A stretch of 64,000 nucleotides of DNA from Streptomyces violaceoruber (GTDB lineage Bacteria > Actinomycetota > Actinomycetes > Streptomycetales > Streptomycetaceae): the NCBI RefSeq assembly GCF_033406955.1, contig NZ_CP137734.1, positions 6,138,001 through 6,202,000 on the forward strand, in the 5' to 3' direction. Position numbers and translations under genes: made by a program. The notes beneath the pieces are model-generated. The model saw nothing but the letters and a program-made list of their open reading frames with translations, was not told the DNA's origin and ran no database searches. Shown in pieces: positions 33,934 through 42,056 of the stretch (positions within the stretch are counted from its first letter, which is position 1; every line of letters begins with the position of its first letter).

Positions 33934-33946
33934 ACTACCGGGTAGT
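33934..33946. promoter_or_regulatory. 13-bp perfect palindrome upstream of adenosine kinase gene
   Basis: ACTACC-G-GGTAGT, a perfect inverted repeat in the short divergent gap between the 69-residue gene and the kinase. It looks like a TetR- or GntR-type operator. It lies 78 bp before the kinase start and 41 bp before the small gene start. The regulator is not identified. Confidence 0.5.
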
Positions 33947-34024
33947 TTCGCCTGCTTCAGCCTGGCGGCACCGCCGGGTAGCGTGAACCGTCAACCCGCC
34001 TCCCCTCAGGAGAGAGTCCACGCC

Positions 34025-34999
34025 GTGCGCATCGCAGTCACCGGCTCCATCGCCACCGACCACCTCATGACCTTCCCCGGCCGCTTCTCGGACCAGCTCG
34101 TCGCGGACCAGCTGCACACGGTCTCGCTCTCCTTCCTGGTCGACCAGCTGGACGTACGCCGGGGCGGCGTAGCCGCGAACATCGCCTTCGGCATGGGTCA
34201 GCTCGGCACCCGTCCGGTCCTGGTCGGCGCGGCCGGCTCGGACTTCGACGAGTACCGGGCCTGGCTCGACCGGCACGGCGTCGACACCGACTCGGTCCGT
34301 ATCTCCGAGACCCTGCACACCGCCCGCTTCGTCTGCACCACCGACGCCGACCACAACCAGATCGGCTCCTTCTACACGGGCGCGATGAGCGAGGCCCGCC
34401 TCATCGAGCTGAAGACCGTCGCCGACCGGGTGGGCGGCCTGGACCTGGTCTCCATCGGCGCGGACGACCCGGAGGCGATGCTCCGGCACACCGAGGAGTG
34501 CCGCGCGCGGTCCATCCCCTTCGCCGCCGACTTCTCCCAGCAGATCGCCCGGATGAACGGCGACGAGATCCGGATACTGCTGGACGGGGCGACCTACCTC
34601 TTCTCCAACGAGTACGAGAAGGGGCTCATCGAGACCAAGACCGGCTGGAGCGACGCCGAGATCCTCGACCGGGTCGGCCACCGCGTCACCACCCTCGGCG
34701 CGCGGGGCGTGCGCATCGAGCGGGCCGGCGGGGAGACCATCGAGGTCGGCGTCCCCGACGAGGAGCGCAAGGCCGACCCCACGGGCGTCGGCGACGCCTT
34801 CCGCGCGGGGTTCCTGTCGGGACTGGCGTGGGGCGTGTCGCTGGAGCGGGCCGCGCAGGTCGGGTGCATGCTGGCGACCCTCGTCATCGAGACGGTCGGT
34901 ACACAGGAGTACCAGCTGCGGCGCGGGCACTTCATGGAGCGGTTCACGAAGGCGTACGGGGACGAGGCCGCGGGGGAGGTCCAGGCGCACCTGGGCTGA
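34025..34999 (+). CDS. adoK: PfkB-family adenosine kinase
   Basis: A 324-residue protein. The PfkB fold shows the opening ITGSIATDHLM-like strand (here VTGSIATDHLMTFPGRFSDQ), the substrate glycines RRGGVAANIAFGMGQLG, and the ATP/anion-hole motif DPTGVGDAFRAGFLSG, with Asp257 as catalytic base. The N-terminal GSIATDHLM-PGRFS and HTVSLSFLVD pattern closely follows mycobacterial AdoK (Rv2202c), so adenosine is a better guess than ribose or fructose. The GTG start is preceded by AGGAGAGAG. In mycobacteria the same kinase lies close to ctaC, as here. Confidence 0.85.
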   Translation: MRIAVTGSIATDHLMTFPGRFSDQLVADQLHTVSLSFLVDQLDVRRGGVAANIAFGMGQLGTRPVLVGAAGSDFDEYRAWLDRHGVDTDSVRISETLHTARFVCTTDADHNQIGSFYTGAMSEARLIELKTVADRVGGLDLVSIGADDPEAMLRHTEECRARSIPFAADFSQQIARMNGDEIRILLDGATYLFSNEYEKGLIETKTGWSDAEILDRVGHRVTTLGARGVRIERAGGETIEVGVPDEERKADPTGVGDAFRAGFLSGLAWGVSLERAAQVGCMLATLVIETVGTQEYQLRRGHFMERFTKAYGDEAAGEVQAHLG

Positions 35000-35017
35000 A
35001 GCGGAGGGGGCGACCAC

Positions 35018-35118
35018 CGAGGCGCCCCTTGACGAGCGGAGTCGTGTGCGGGTGCGTCGGGGCTTGTCGCGCCCGCGCGGCGGAGCCGCGAATCGACACA
35101 GCCCCGCGGCCCCTTATC
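35018..35118 (-). repeat. Short gene-end repeat, family 1 (inverted orientation)
   Basis: Read on the minus strand: GGGGCCGCGGGGCTGTGTCG, then TCGCGGCTCCGCCGCGCGGG and CGCGACAAGCCCCGACG. The same element occurs at 36536, 41340 and 63771. It sits in the convergent gap between the kinase and the desulfurase fusion, ending 5 bp before the latter's stop codon. Confidence 0.8.
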
Positions 35119-35122
35119 GGCA

Positions 35123-36505
35123 TTACCTCGTCCGGCGGACCAGGTAAGCCGTTCCTCCTTCCACCGGTTCCTCTCCCACGTACTCCTGGCCCCGCATCTC
35201 GCACCACGCCGGGATGTCCAGGCGGGCCGCCTCGTCGTCGGAGAGGACGCGGACGGTGGCGCCGACGGGGACGTCGCCGATGACCTTGGCCAGTTCGATC
35301 ACCGGAATGGGGCAGCGCCGGCCCAGCGCGTCCACCACGAGGCCGGGGCCGGCCGCGCGGACGTTCTCCGTCGCGGCCGGCGCCCCCAGCTTCTCGCGCA
35401 CCGCGGCCACCGTGCCCGGAAGCACCTCCAGGAACCGCTCGACGTCCTCGGCCGCCGTCCCCGGCGGCAGCGACACCCGGACGTTGCCCTCGCTGAGCAC
35501 CCCCATCGCCCGCAGGACGTGGCTCGGCGTCAGCGTGCTGCTGGTGCAGGACGAACCGGACGACACGGAGAAACCGGCGCGGTCCAGCTCGTGCAGCAAG
35601 GTCTCCCCGTCGACATAGAGACACGAGAAGGTGACGATCCCGGGCAGCCGCCGAGAGGGATCGCCGACCACCTCCACGTCCGGCACCAGCTCCGGCACCC
35701 GGGACCGGATCCGCTCCGTCAGCTCCCGCAGCCGGGCCGCCTCCGCCGTCGCCTCCGCCCGCACCGCCCGCAGCGACGCCGCCGCGGCCACGATCGCCGG
35801 CAGGTTCTCGAAACCGGGCGCCCGCCCCGACTCCCGCTCGTCCTCCGGCCCTTGGGGCGCGAACCGGACACCCTTGCGCACGGCGAGCAGCCCCACCCCC
35901 GAGGGCCCGCCCCACTTGTGGGCGCTGCCCGTCAGCAACGACCAGTCGCCCTCGACCCGGCCCCAGCCCAGCGACTGGGCCGCGTCCACCAGCAGCGGCA
36001 CACCGGCGGCCCGGCAGGCCTCCGCCACCCGGGCCACCGGCTGTTCGGTGCCCACCTCGTGGTTGGCCGACTGGAGACAGGCCAGCGCCGTGTCCTCGCC
36101 CAGGGCCGCCGCGTACGCCGCGGGATCCACCGCGCCCGCGCGGTCCACGCCCACCTGCGTGAGACTCCCGCCGCCGGCCTCGTGCGCCTCGGCCGCATGC
36201 AGGACGGAGGAATGTTCGACGGCTGACACGATCAGGTGGCGTCCGACGCGCCGCCGCCCGGCCAGTGCTCCCGCCACCCCTGAATGCACCGCCCGCGTCC
36301 CCGAAGGAGTGAACACCAACTCGTCCGGCCGACACCCCACACACTCGGCCGTCGCCTCCCGGGCGGCATCGAGCAGCAACCGCGCCCGCCGCCCTTCGCG
36401 GTACAGCCGAGCGGGATCGGCCCACCCCTCGTCCAGAGACGCCAACAGCGCCTGCCGGGCAACGGGATGAAGGGGAGCAGCGGAAGCAGCGTCGAAGTAG
36501 GCCAC
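35123..36505 (-). CDS. Cysteine desulfurase fused to a C-terminal TusA (sulfur carrier) domain
   Basis: A 460-residue protein. Residues 1-375 are a NifS/IscS-type PLP enzyme: VEHSS, the cofactor segment LVDAAQSLG (Asp binding the pyridine nitrogen), Lys197 in GSAHKWGG, and catalytic Cys320 in SVSSGSSCTSS. Residues about 388-455 are a TusA/SirA domain with VVDALGRRCPIPVIEL, Cys398 being the persulfide acceptor. In other bacteria the sulfur donor (IscS) and TusA are separate proteins; here one chain could pass sulfur internally, for tRNA thiolation or molybdopterin-type pathways. The GTG start has no Shine-Dalgarno sequence and may be leaderless after TCATAG. The stop is TAA, unusual for this genome. 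Confidence 0.92.
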   Translation of the reverse strand: MAYFDAASAAPLHPVARQALLASLDEGWADPARLYREGRRARLLLDAAREATAECVGCRPDELVFTPSGTRAVHSGVAGALAGRRRVGRHLIVSAVEHSSVLHAAEAHEAGGGSLTQVGVDRAGAVDPAAYAAALGEDTALACLQSANHEVGTEQPVARVAEACRAAGVPLLVDAAQSLGWGRVEGDWSLLTGSAHKWGGPSGVGLLAVRKGVRFAPQGPEDERESGRAPGFENLPAIVAAAASLRAVRAEATAEAARLRELTERIRSRVPELVPDVEVVGDPSRRLPGIVTFSCLYVDGETLLHELDRAGFSVSSGSSCTSSTLTPSHVLRAMGVLSEGNVRVSLPPGTAAEDVERFLEVLPGTVAAVREKLGAPAATENVRAAGPGLVVDALGRRCPIPVIELAKVIGDVPVGATVRVLSDDEAARLDIPAWCEMRGQEYVGEEPVEGGTAYLVRRTR

Positions 36506-36535
36506 AGCCCAACGCTATGACGCAGGGCAGGAAAG

Positions 36536-36619
36536 CGCCGCCAAGGGGCGCGGGGCTGTGACATGTGCGGCTCCGCCGCGTGGGCGCGAGTCACCACAAC
36601 GAACCGTCAGCCGCCGAAC
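36536..36619 (+). repeat. Short gene-end repeat, family 1
   Basis: GGGGCGCGGGGCTGTGACAT continuing into GTGCGGCTCCGCCGCG, identical over 36 bases with the copy at 63771. It contains the hairpin GCGGC-TCC-GCCGC. It is located in the gap upstream of both the desulfurase fusion (minus) and ctaC (plus), the only copy in this window in a divergent gap. Confidence 0.85.
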
Positions 36620-36718
36620 AACCCCTGGCATCCACCCCCGTAGGCGCCCGACCGCACCCTTGGGAGTGACCCCCGGCGCGTATGCCACCCTCCCCGCGAC
36701 CCCCCGGAGGGCGTCGGC

Positions 36719-36724
36719 TAGGGT
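36719..36724 (+). promoter_or_regulatory. Possible -10 of the ctaC operon
   Basis: TAGGGT about 105 bases before ctaC; no good -35 is visible 17-18 bases upstream. The surrounding gap 36506-36831 (326 bp) otherwise holds the family 1 repeat and a moderately AT-rich patch CATAAACATCAAACCC. Confidence 0.3.
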
Positions 36725-36831
36725 TTGGTCCGCATAAACATCAAACCCCTGCCCGACGCAGGGCGGCGACCGACCAGCGAGAAGGCAGGCCGCAGCCAAC
36801 CGCGCGGGCGAGACTCTCGGGAAGGCGCTAC

Positions 36832-37791
36832 GTGAGTCCCAACGGCTCCGACCGCTCGCCGCGGCGCCCGATGCGGCGGAAGCTGCTGCAGGCACTGACC
36901 GCGGGCCTGGTCCTGGCGACCGCCACCGGTTGCACATACGAGGACTTCCCCCGCCTCGGCATGCCCACCCCCACCACGGAAGAGGCTCCGCGGATCCTCT
37001 CCCTGTGGCAGGGCTCATGGGCAGCCGCGCTGGCCACCGGCGTGCTGGTGTGGGGCCTGATCCTGTGGAGTGTCTTCTTCCACCGGCGCAGCCGCACCAA
37101 GGTCGAGGTCCCTCCACAGACCAGGTACAACCTGCCCATCGAGGCGCTGTACACCATGGTTCCGCTCGTCATCGTCTCGGTGCTGTTCTACTTCACCGCG
37201 CGTGACGAGTCCGATCTCATGAGCCTCAACAAGAAGCCCGACCTCACGGTCAACGTGGTCGGCTTCCAGTGGAGCTGGTGCTTCAACCACATCGAGGACG
37301 TCCCGGGCTCCACCGGCGACGCCAAGACCTCCAAGGAACTGGCCGGCATCCCGGACCGGTTCATCGAGGACTTCCCGGCCAACGCCGGCGGTGTCTACGA
37401 CTGCGGTACCCCCGGTACGGAGAACCCGCAGACCGGCAACCCCGGCCCGACCCTCTGGCTCCCCAAGGGCAAGACGGTCCGCTTCGTCCTGACCTCGCGT
37501 GACGTCATCCACTCCTTCTGGGTGGTGCCGTTCCTCATGAAGCAGGACGTGATTCCGGGCCACACCAACGCCTTCGAGGTGACCCCCAACAAGGAGGGGA
37601 CCTTCCTGGGCAAGTGCGCCGAGCTGTGCGGCGTGGACCACTCCCGGATGCTGTTCAACGTCAAGGTCGTCTCCCCGGAGCGCTACGAGCAGCACCTCCA
37701 GGACCTCGCGAAGAAGGGGCAGACCGGTTACGTTCCCGCGGGCATCGCTCAGACGAGCCACGAGAAGAACCGGGAGACGAACAACCTGTGA
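36832..37791 (+). CDS. ctaC: Cytochrome c oxidase subunit II (aa3 type), lipoprotein
   Basis: A 319-residue protein. The signal peptide ends in lipobox LATATGC. Two transmembrane helices lie near 55-75 and 100-120 (VPLVIVSVLFYF), followed by an extracytoplasmic cupredoxin with the CuA motif: a His in DVIHSFWVV, then CAELCGVDHSRM with Cys262, Cys266, His270 and Met273. It takes electrons from QcrC and passes them to CtaD heme a. GTG 36832 is preceded by GGAAGG. The stop overlaps the ctaD start as GTGA. It is first gene of the ctaC-ctaD-ctaF operon. Confidence 0.95.
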   Translation: MSPNGSDRSPRRPMRRKLLQALTAGLVLATATGCTYEDFPRLGMPTPTTEEAPRILSLWQGSWAAALATGVLVWGLILWSVFFHRRSRTKVEVPPQTRYNLPIEALYTMVPLVIVSVLFYFTARDESDLMSLNKKPDLTVNVVGFQWSWCFNHIEDVPGSTGDAKTSKELAGIPDRFIEDFPANAGGVYDCGTPGTENPQTGNPGPTLWLPKGKTVRFVLTSRDVIHSFWVVPFLMKQDVIPGHTNAFEVTPNKEGTFLGKCAELCGVDHSRMLFNVKVVSPERYEQHLQDLAKKGQTGYVPAGIAQTSHEKNRETNNL

Positions 37792-39524
37792 GCATCCTCA
37801 ACGAACCCCAGGGTGCCTCGGCAGCGGAGGACTCGTACGAGAACGAGCTGCCGGTACGGCGCAAGCAGCCCGGCAACGTCGTGATCAAGTGGCTCACGAC
37901 CACTGACCACAAGACGATCGGCACGATGTACCTGGTGACGTCGTTCGCGTTCTTCGTGATCGGCGGCGTGATGGCGCTCTTCATGCGCGCCGAGCTGGCT
38001 CGACCTGGTCTGCAGATCATGTCGAACGAGCAGTTCAACCAGGCGTTCACGATGCACGGCACGATCATGCTGCTGATGTTCGCGACGCCGCTGTTCGCGG
38101 GCTTCGCGAACTGGATCATGCCGCTGCAGATCGGCGCGCCGGACGTGGCGTTCCCCCGGCTGAACATGTTCGCCTACTGGCTGTACCTGTTCGGCTCGAC
38201 CATCGCGGTGGGCGGGTTCCTGACCCCCCAGGGCGCGGCCGACTTCGGCTGGTTCGCCTACTCGCCGCTGTCCGACGCGGTGCACTCGCCCGGCATCGGC
38301 GGAGACCTGTGGATCATGGGTCTGGCCTTCTCCGGCTTCGGCACCATCCTCGGCTCGGTCAACTTCATCACCACGATCATCTGCATGCGCGCGCCCGGCA
38401 TGACCATGTTCCGCATGCCGATCTTCACCTGGAACGTGCTGCTGACCGGTGTGCTGGTCCTGCTGGCCTTCCCGGTGCTGGCCGCGGCCCTGTTCGCGCT
38501 GGAGGCCGACCGCAAGTTCGGTGCCCACATCTTCGACTCGTCCAACGGCGGGGCCTTGCTGTGGCAACACCTGTTCTGGTTCTTCGGGCATCCAGAGGTG
38601 TACATCATCGCGCTGCCGTTCTTCGGCATCGTCAGTGAGATCATCCCGGTCTTCTCCCGCAAGCCGATCTTCGGCTACATGGGTCTGATCGGCGCGACGA
38701 TCGCGATCGCGGGTCTGTCGGTGACGGTGTGGGCCCACCACATGTACGTCACGGGCGGCGTGCTGTTGCCGTTCTTCTCCTTCATGACCTTCCTGATCGC
38801 GGTCCCGACCGGTGTGAAGTTCTTCAACTGGATCGGCACCATGTGGAAGGGCTCGCTGTCCTTCGAGACACCGATGCTGTGGTCCACCGGCTTCCTGATC
38901 ACCTTCCTCTTCGGTGGTCTGACCGGTGTCATCCTCGCCTCGCCGCCGCTGGACTTCCACGTCTCCGACTCGTACTTCGTGGTGGCGCACTTCCACTACG
39001 TGGTCTTCGGCACCGTGGTGTTCGCGATGTTCGCCGGCTTCCACTTCTGGTGGCCGAAGTTCACCGGCAAGATGCTGGACGAGCGCCTGGGCAAGATCAC
39101 CTTCTGGACGCTGTTCGTCGGCTTCCACGGCACGTTCCTGGTCCAGCACTGGCTGGGCGCCGAGGGCATGCCGCGGCGTTACGCCGACTACCTGGCAGCC
39201 GACGGCTTCACCGCCCTGAACACGATCTCGACGATCAGCTCGTTCCTGCTCGGCATGTCGATACTGCCGTTCTTCTACAACATCTGGAAGACCGCCAAGT
39301 ACGGCAAGAAGATCGAGGTGGACGACCCGTGGGGCTACGGCCGTTCGCTGGAGTGGGCGACCTCCTGCCCGCCGCCGCGGCACAACTTCCTCACGCTGCC
39401 GCGCATCCGCAGTGAATCCCCCGCCTTCGACCTGCACCACCCCGAGATCTCCGCGATCGACCAGCTGGAGAACGTCGGCCACGGTGAGAAGGCCCTCGCC
39501 GGCGGCAAGGAGGCCGGGAAGTGA
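37788..39524 (+). CDS. ctaD: Cytochrome c oxidase subunit I (aa3 type)
   Basis: A 578-residue protein with 12 transmembrane helices. Heme a ligand His in TMHGTIMLLMF, the CuB/cross-linked Tyr motif FFGHPEVYIIALPFFG, the CuB His pair WAHHMYVTGG, and heme a/a3 His in AHFHYVVFG are all present, so this is a complete heme-copper oxidase core. It reduces O2 to water and pumps protons. The start GTG 37788 overlaps the ctaC stop (GTGA), and its own stop overlaps ctaF by GTGA, giving tight translational coupling. The Gln/Glu-rich N-terminus up to KWLTTTDHKTIG is typical of actinobacterial CtaD. Confidence 0.97.
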   Translation: MSILNEPQGASAAEDSYENELPVRRKQPGNVVIKWLTTTDHKTIGTMYLVTSFAFFVIGGVMALFMRAELARPGLQIMSNEQFNQAFTMHGTIMLLMFATPLFAGFANWIMPLQIGAPDVAFPRLNMFAYWLYLFGSTIAVGGFLTPQGAADFGWFAYSPLSDAVHSPGIGGDLWIMGLAFSGFGTILGSVNFITTIICMRAPGMTMFRMPIFTWNVLLTGVLVLLAFPVLAAALFALEADRKFGAHIFDSSNGGALLWQHLFWFFGHPEVYIIALPFFGIVSEIIPVFSRKPIFGYMGLIGATIAIAGLSVTVWAHHMYVTGGVLLPFFSFMTFLIAVPTGVKFFNWIGTMWKGSLSFETPMLWSTGFLITFLFGGLTGVILASPPLDFHVSDSYFVVAHFHYVVFGTVVFAMFAGFHFWWPKFTGKMLDERLGKITFWTLFVGFHGTFLVQHWLGAEGMPRRYADYLAADGFTALNTISTISSFLLGMSILPFFYNIWKTAKYGKKIEVDDPWGYGRSLEWATSCPPPRHNFLTLPRIRSESPAFDLHHPEISAIDQLENVGHGEKALAGGKEAGK

Positions 39525-39919
39525 AGATCCAGGGCAAGATGTTCATCTGGTTGAGCGTCTTCATCCTCGCCGTGGCGGTTGTCTACGGCTACTGGTCCAA
39601 GGAGCCGGCCGGTACCACGGCGCTCTTCCTGGCCTTCGGCCTGGCCATCATGATCGGCTTCTACCTCGCCTTCACGGCGCGGCGGGTCGACGCGGGTGCG
39701 CAGGACGACATGGAGGCGGACGTCGCGGACGAGGCCGGCGAGGTCGGGTTCTTCAGCCCGCACAGCTGGCAGCCGCTGTCCCTCGCCGTCGGCGGCGCCC
39801 TCGCCTTCCTGGGCATCGCCGTCGGCTGGTGGGTCATGTACTTCTCGGCACCGATCCTCATGGTGGGCCTGTTCGGCTGGGTCTTCGAGTACTACCGCGG
39901 TGAGAACCGCACCCAGTAG
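39521..39919 (+). CDS. ctaF: Cytochrome c oxidase subunit IV, actinobacterial type
   Basis: A 132-residue protein with four hydrophobic helices, arranged as two pairs around a hydrophilic DAGAQDDMEADVADEAGE loop. The pattern matches actinobacterial CtaF, an accessory subunit needed for oxidase assembly in the bc1-aa3 supercomplex. The GTG start overlaps the ctaD stop; an AGGAGG-like run (GGCAAGGAGGCC) precedes it. A strong hairpin follows the stop. Confidence 0.92.
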   Translation: MKIQGKMFIWLSVFILAVAVVYGYWSKEPAGTTALFLAFGLAIMIGFYLAFTARRVDAGAQDDMEADVADEAGEVGFFSPHSWQPLSLAVGGALAFLGIAVGWWVMYFSAPILMVGLFGWVFEYYRGENRTQ

Positions 39920-39949
39920 CGCGCGGACCCAGTAGCACGCGTCGAGCAC

Positions 39950-39991
39950 GAAGGGGCCCGGACACTCCGCCAGGAGCGTCCGGGCCCCTTC
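39950..39991 (+). terminator. Terminator-like hairpin after the ctaC-ctaD-ctaF operon
   Basis: GAAGGGGCCCGGAC pairs with GTCCGGGCCCCTTC (14 bp), with an inner CTCC/GGAG pairing. No T-tract. Confidence 0.88.
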
Positions 39992-40065
39992 GTCTGCCGT
40001 ACGGCCGCTCACCCTTCCGGCTTACCCACCGCGCCGCCGCTGACGTCTCTCCCTAGCGTGAGGCC

Positions 40066-41340
40066 ATGAGCAACACGGTTCACTTCCAGGCGCGGGGGCG
40101 TACGGTCGTCGGCTGCACCCTGCTGGTGATCGCCCTCGGCGCGAGCGTCACCGCCTGCCTCGGCGACGACGACAACCCGCTGTCGGCCACGCCCTACGAC
40201 GCGGCCGGCCAGATCTCCTTCAACGGCCCCACGGAGGCCGGGAAGAAGGCCGACCCGGACAAACCCCTGGAGGTGGTCGCCGAGGGCGCCGACGGGCGCA
40301 TCACGGACGTCACGGCCATGGACGCGGCCGGACGCCACGTCGCGGGCGAGCTGTCCGCCGACGGCGCCCGCTGGCACAGCACCTCGCCGCTGGCGGCCAA
40401 CGCCAGCTACACGGTGCGGGTCAGCACCGAGGACGGCGACGGCGCGCCCGGCCGCAAGGTGCTCACCTTCGAGACCGGCAAGCCCGGCGCGAAGAAGACC
40501 CTGGACGTCGCCTTCGGGCCCAAGGCGGGCGCGTACGGCGTCGGGCAGCCCATCACGGCGGAGCTGAGCCAGCCGGTCCGGGACCCGGCGCAGCGGGCCA
40601 TAGTGGAGCGCGCCCTGAAGGTCGACTCCACGCCCGCCGTGCGGGGCGCCTGGTACTGGGTGGACGACAAGAAGCTCCACTACCGGCCCGAGGAGTACTG
40701 GCCCGCCCACGCCACCGTCAAGGTCCACAGCACCCTGGACGGCATCAAGATCGGCGACCGGATGTGGGGCGGCAAGGCCAAGCCCCTGAAGATCACCACG
40801 GACGACCGGGTGGTGGCCGTCACCGACGCCGCCGCGCACACCCTGACGGTCTACCAGGACGGCGAGGCGATCCGGGAGATCCCGGTCACCACCGGCAAGC
40901 CCGGCTTCGAGACCCGCAACGGCGTCAAGGTCGTCCTCGGCAAGGAATCCTTCGTACGCATGCGCAGCAGCACCGTCGGCATCGCCGAGGGCTCCTCGGA
41001 GGCGTACGACCTGCCGGTCTACTGGGCCACCCGGGTGACCTGGAGCGGCGAGTACGTGCACGCCGCCCCCTGGTCCGTCGGCTCCCAGGGCATCGCCAAC
41101 GTCAGCCACGGCTGCGTCGGCATGAGCACCGACAGCGCGGAGTGGTTCTTCAACACGGTCCAGGAGGGCGACCTCGTCGAGGTCGTCAACTCCGGCGGCG
41201 AAACGATGGAACCCTTCGGCAACGGCTTCGGCGACTGGAACATGGACTGGACCAAATGGCGCACGGGCAGCGCCCTGACGGGCACCGCGGGCGCGTCGGA
41301 CAATCAGGAGACGGCAAGGCTGCGACCGACGGCGGTGTAG
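40066..41340 (+). CDS. L,D-transpeptidase lipoprotein with Ig-like domains
   Basis: A 424-residue protein. Lipobox-like VTAC at residues 28-31 makes it a probable lipoprotein. Two beta-sandwich (Ig-like) domains lie at about 45-150 and 150-250. The YkuD/L,D-transpeptidase catalytic domain is at about 255-375 and has HGCVGMS with catalytic Cys350 and the upstream DLPVYWATRVTWSGEYVHAAPW. This arrangement matches mycobacterial LdtMt2-type enzymes, which make 3-3 crosslinks in peptidoglycan and can be carbapenem-sensitive. It stands between the two cox clusters in the same direction but has its own leader. Its stop codon abuts a short repeat. Confidence 0.93.
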   Translation: MSNTVHFQARGRTVVGCTLLVIALGASVTACLGDDDNPLSATPYDAAGQISFNGPTEAGKKADPDKPLEVVAEGADGRITDVTAMDAAGRHVAGELSADGARWHSTSPLAANASYTVRVSTEDGDGAPGRKVLTFETGKPGAKKTLDVAFGPKAGAYGVGQPITAELSQPVRDPAQRAIVERALKVDSTPAVRGAWYWVDDKKLHYRPEEYWPAHATVKVHSTLDGIKIGDRMWGGKAKPLKITTDDRVVAVTDAAAHTLTVYQDGEAIREIPVTTGKPGFETRNGVKVVLGKESFVRMRSSTVGIAEGSSEAYDLPVYWATRVTWSGEYVHAAPWSVGSQGIANVSHGCVGMSTDSAEWFFNTVQEGDLVEVVNSGGETMEPFGNGFGDWNMDWTKWRTGSALTGTAGASDNQETARLRPTAV

Positions 41341-41428
41341 CGCCCCGAAAGGGGCGCGGGGCCGCACCGATGTGCGGCTCCGCCGCGTGAGCGCGAGCAA
41401 CCCCCACCGGCCGGCAGCCGCCGAACGA
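41340..41428 (+). repeat. Short gene-end repeat, family 1, with stable head hairpin
   Basis: Begins on the last base of the L,D-transpeptidase stop codon. GCGCCCC-GAAA-GGGGCGC (41340-41357) is a perfect 7-bp stem with a GNRA tetraloop, followed by the usual GCGGCTCCGCCGCGTGAGCG. It probably terminates the transpeptidase mRNA. Confidence 0.85.
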
Positions 41429-41445
41429 CGTCGAGAGCCGAGCTC

Positions 41446-41847
41446 TCAGGCGCTCTGCAGCCGCTTCTCCCGCAGCAGCGCGGCCAGCGCGGACGCGAAC
41501 TCCACCGGCTCCACCGGCAGCGTCACAGCCGCCTCCGCGCGGCTCCACGTGGCCAGCCACGCGTCCTGCGGCCGGGCGATGAGCAGCAGCACCGGCGGGC
41601 ACTGGAAGACCTCGTCCTTGATCTGGCGGCACATGCCCATGCCGCCCATGGGCACGGCCTCGCCGTCCAGGACGCAGACGTCGATCCCGCCCCGGTCCAG
41701 CTCCTTGAGCACGGCGGCCGGGGTGGCGCACTCCACGAACTCGACCACGGGCACGTCCGGAGCCGGCCGGCGGCCGGTCGCGAGCCGCACCTGTTCGCGG
41801 GTGTTGGAGTCGTCGCTGTAGACCAGCACCGTGGCGGTCGCCTGCAT
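41446..41847 (-). CDS. Single-domain receiver-like protein, degenerate
   Basis: A 133-residue protein spanning one CheY-like domain. The acidic pair is present (VYSDDSN), and the phosphoacceptor position is Asp in DVCVLDGEAVP, but the conserved Lys near the C-terminus is replaced (TLPVEPVEF where KP is usual). It may therefore not switch like a normal receiver, or act as an interaction module. There is no output domain. The ATG has GGAGGAAG 4 bases upstream, a very strong site. It diverges from ctaE, and the location next to respiratory genes is conserved as I recall it for streptomycetes; the role is unknown. Confidence 0.82.
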   Translation of the reverse strand: MQATATVLVYSDDSNTREQVRLATGRRPAPDVPVVEFVECATPAAVLKELDRGGIDVCVLDGEAVPMGGMGMCRQIKDEVFQCPPVLLLIARPQDAWLATWSRAEAAVTLPVEPVEFASALAALLREKRLQSA

Positions 41848-42056
41848 GCTTCCTCCGATACGCGGTGAGACCGGTGAAGGCTGTCGTAGCCCGTTGGGGC
41901 GGATGCTACTCCCTCGAACGTCCCGTCAGCACTGGTTCGGACAGGCCTTCGACAGGCCTCCGACGGGCCGTTCGATGGGCCATCCGGGCCGTACAAGCAG
42001 GGGGAACACACCGAACGGCACCCCCCGGGGTGAGGGCGGGATAAGCGACCGACATA

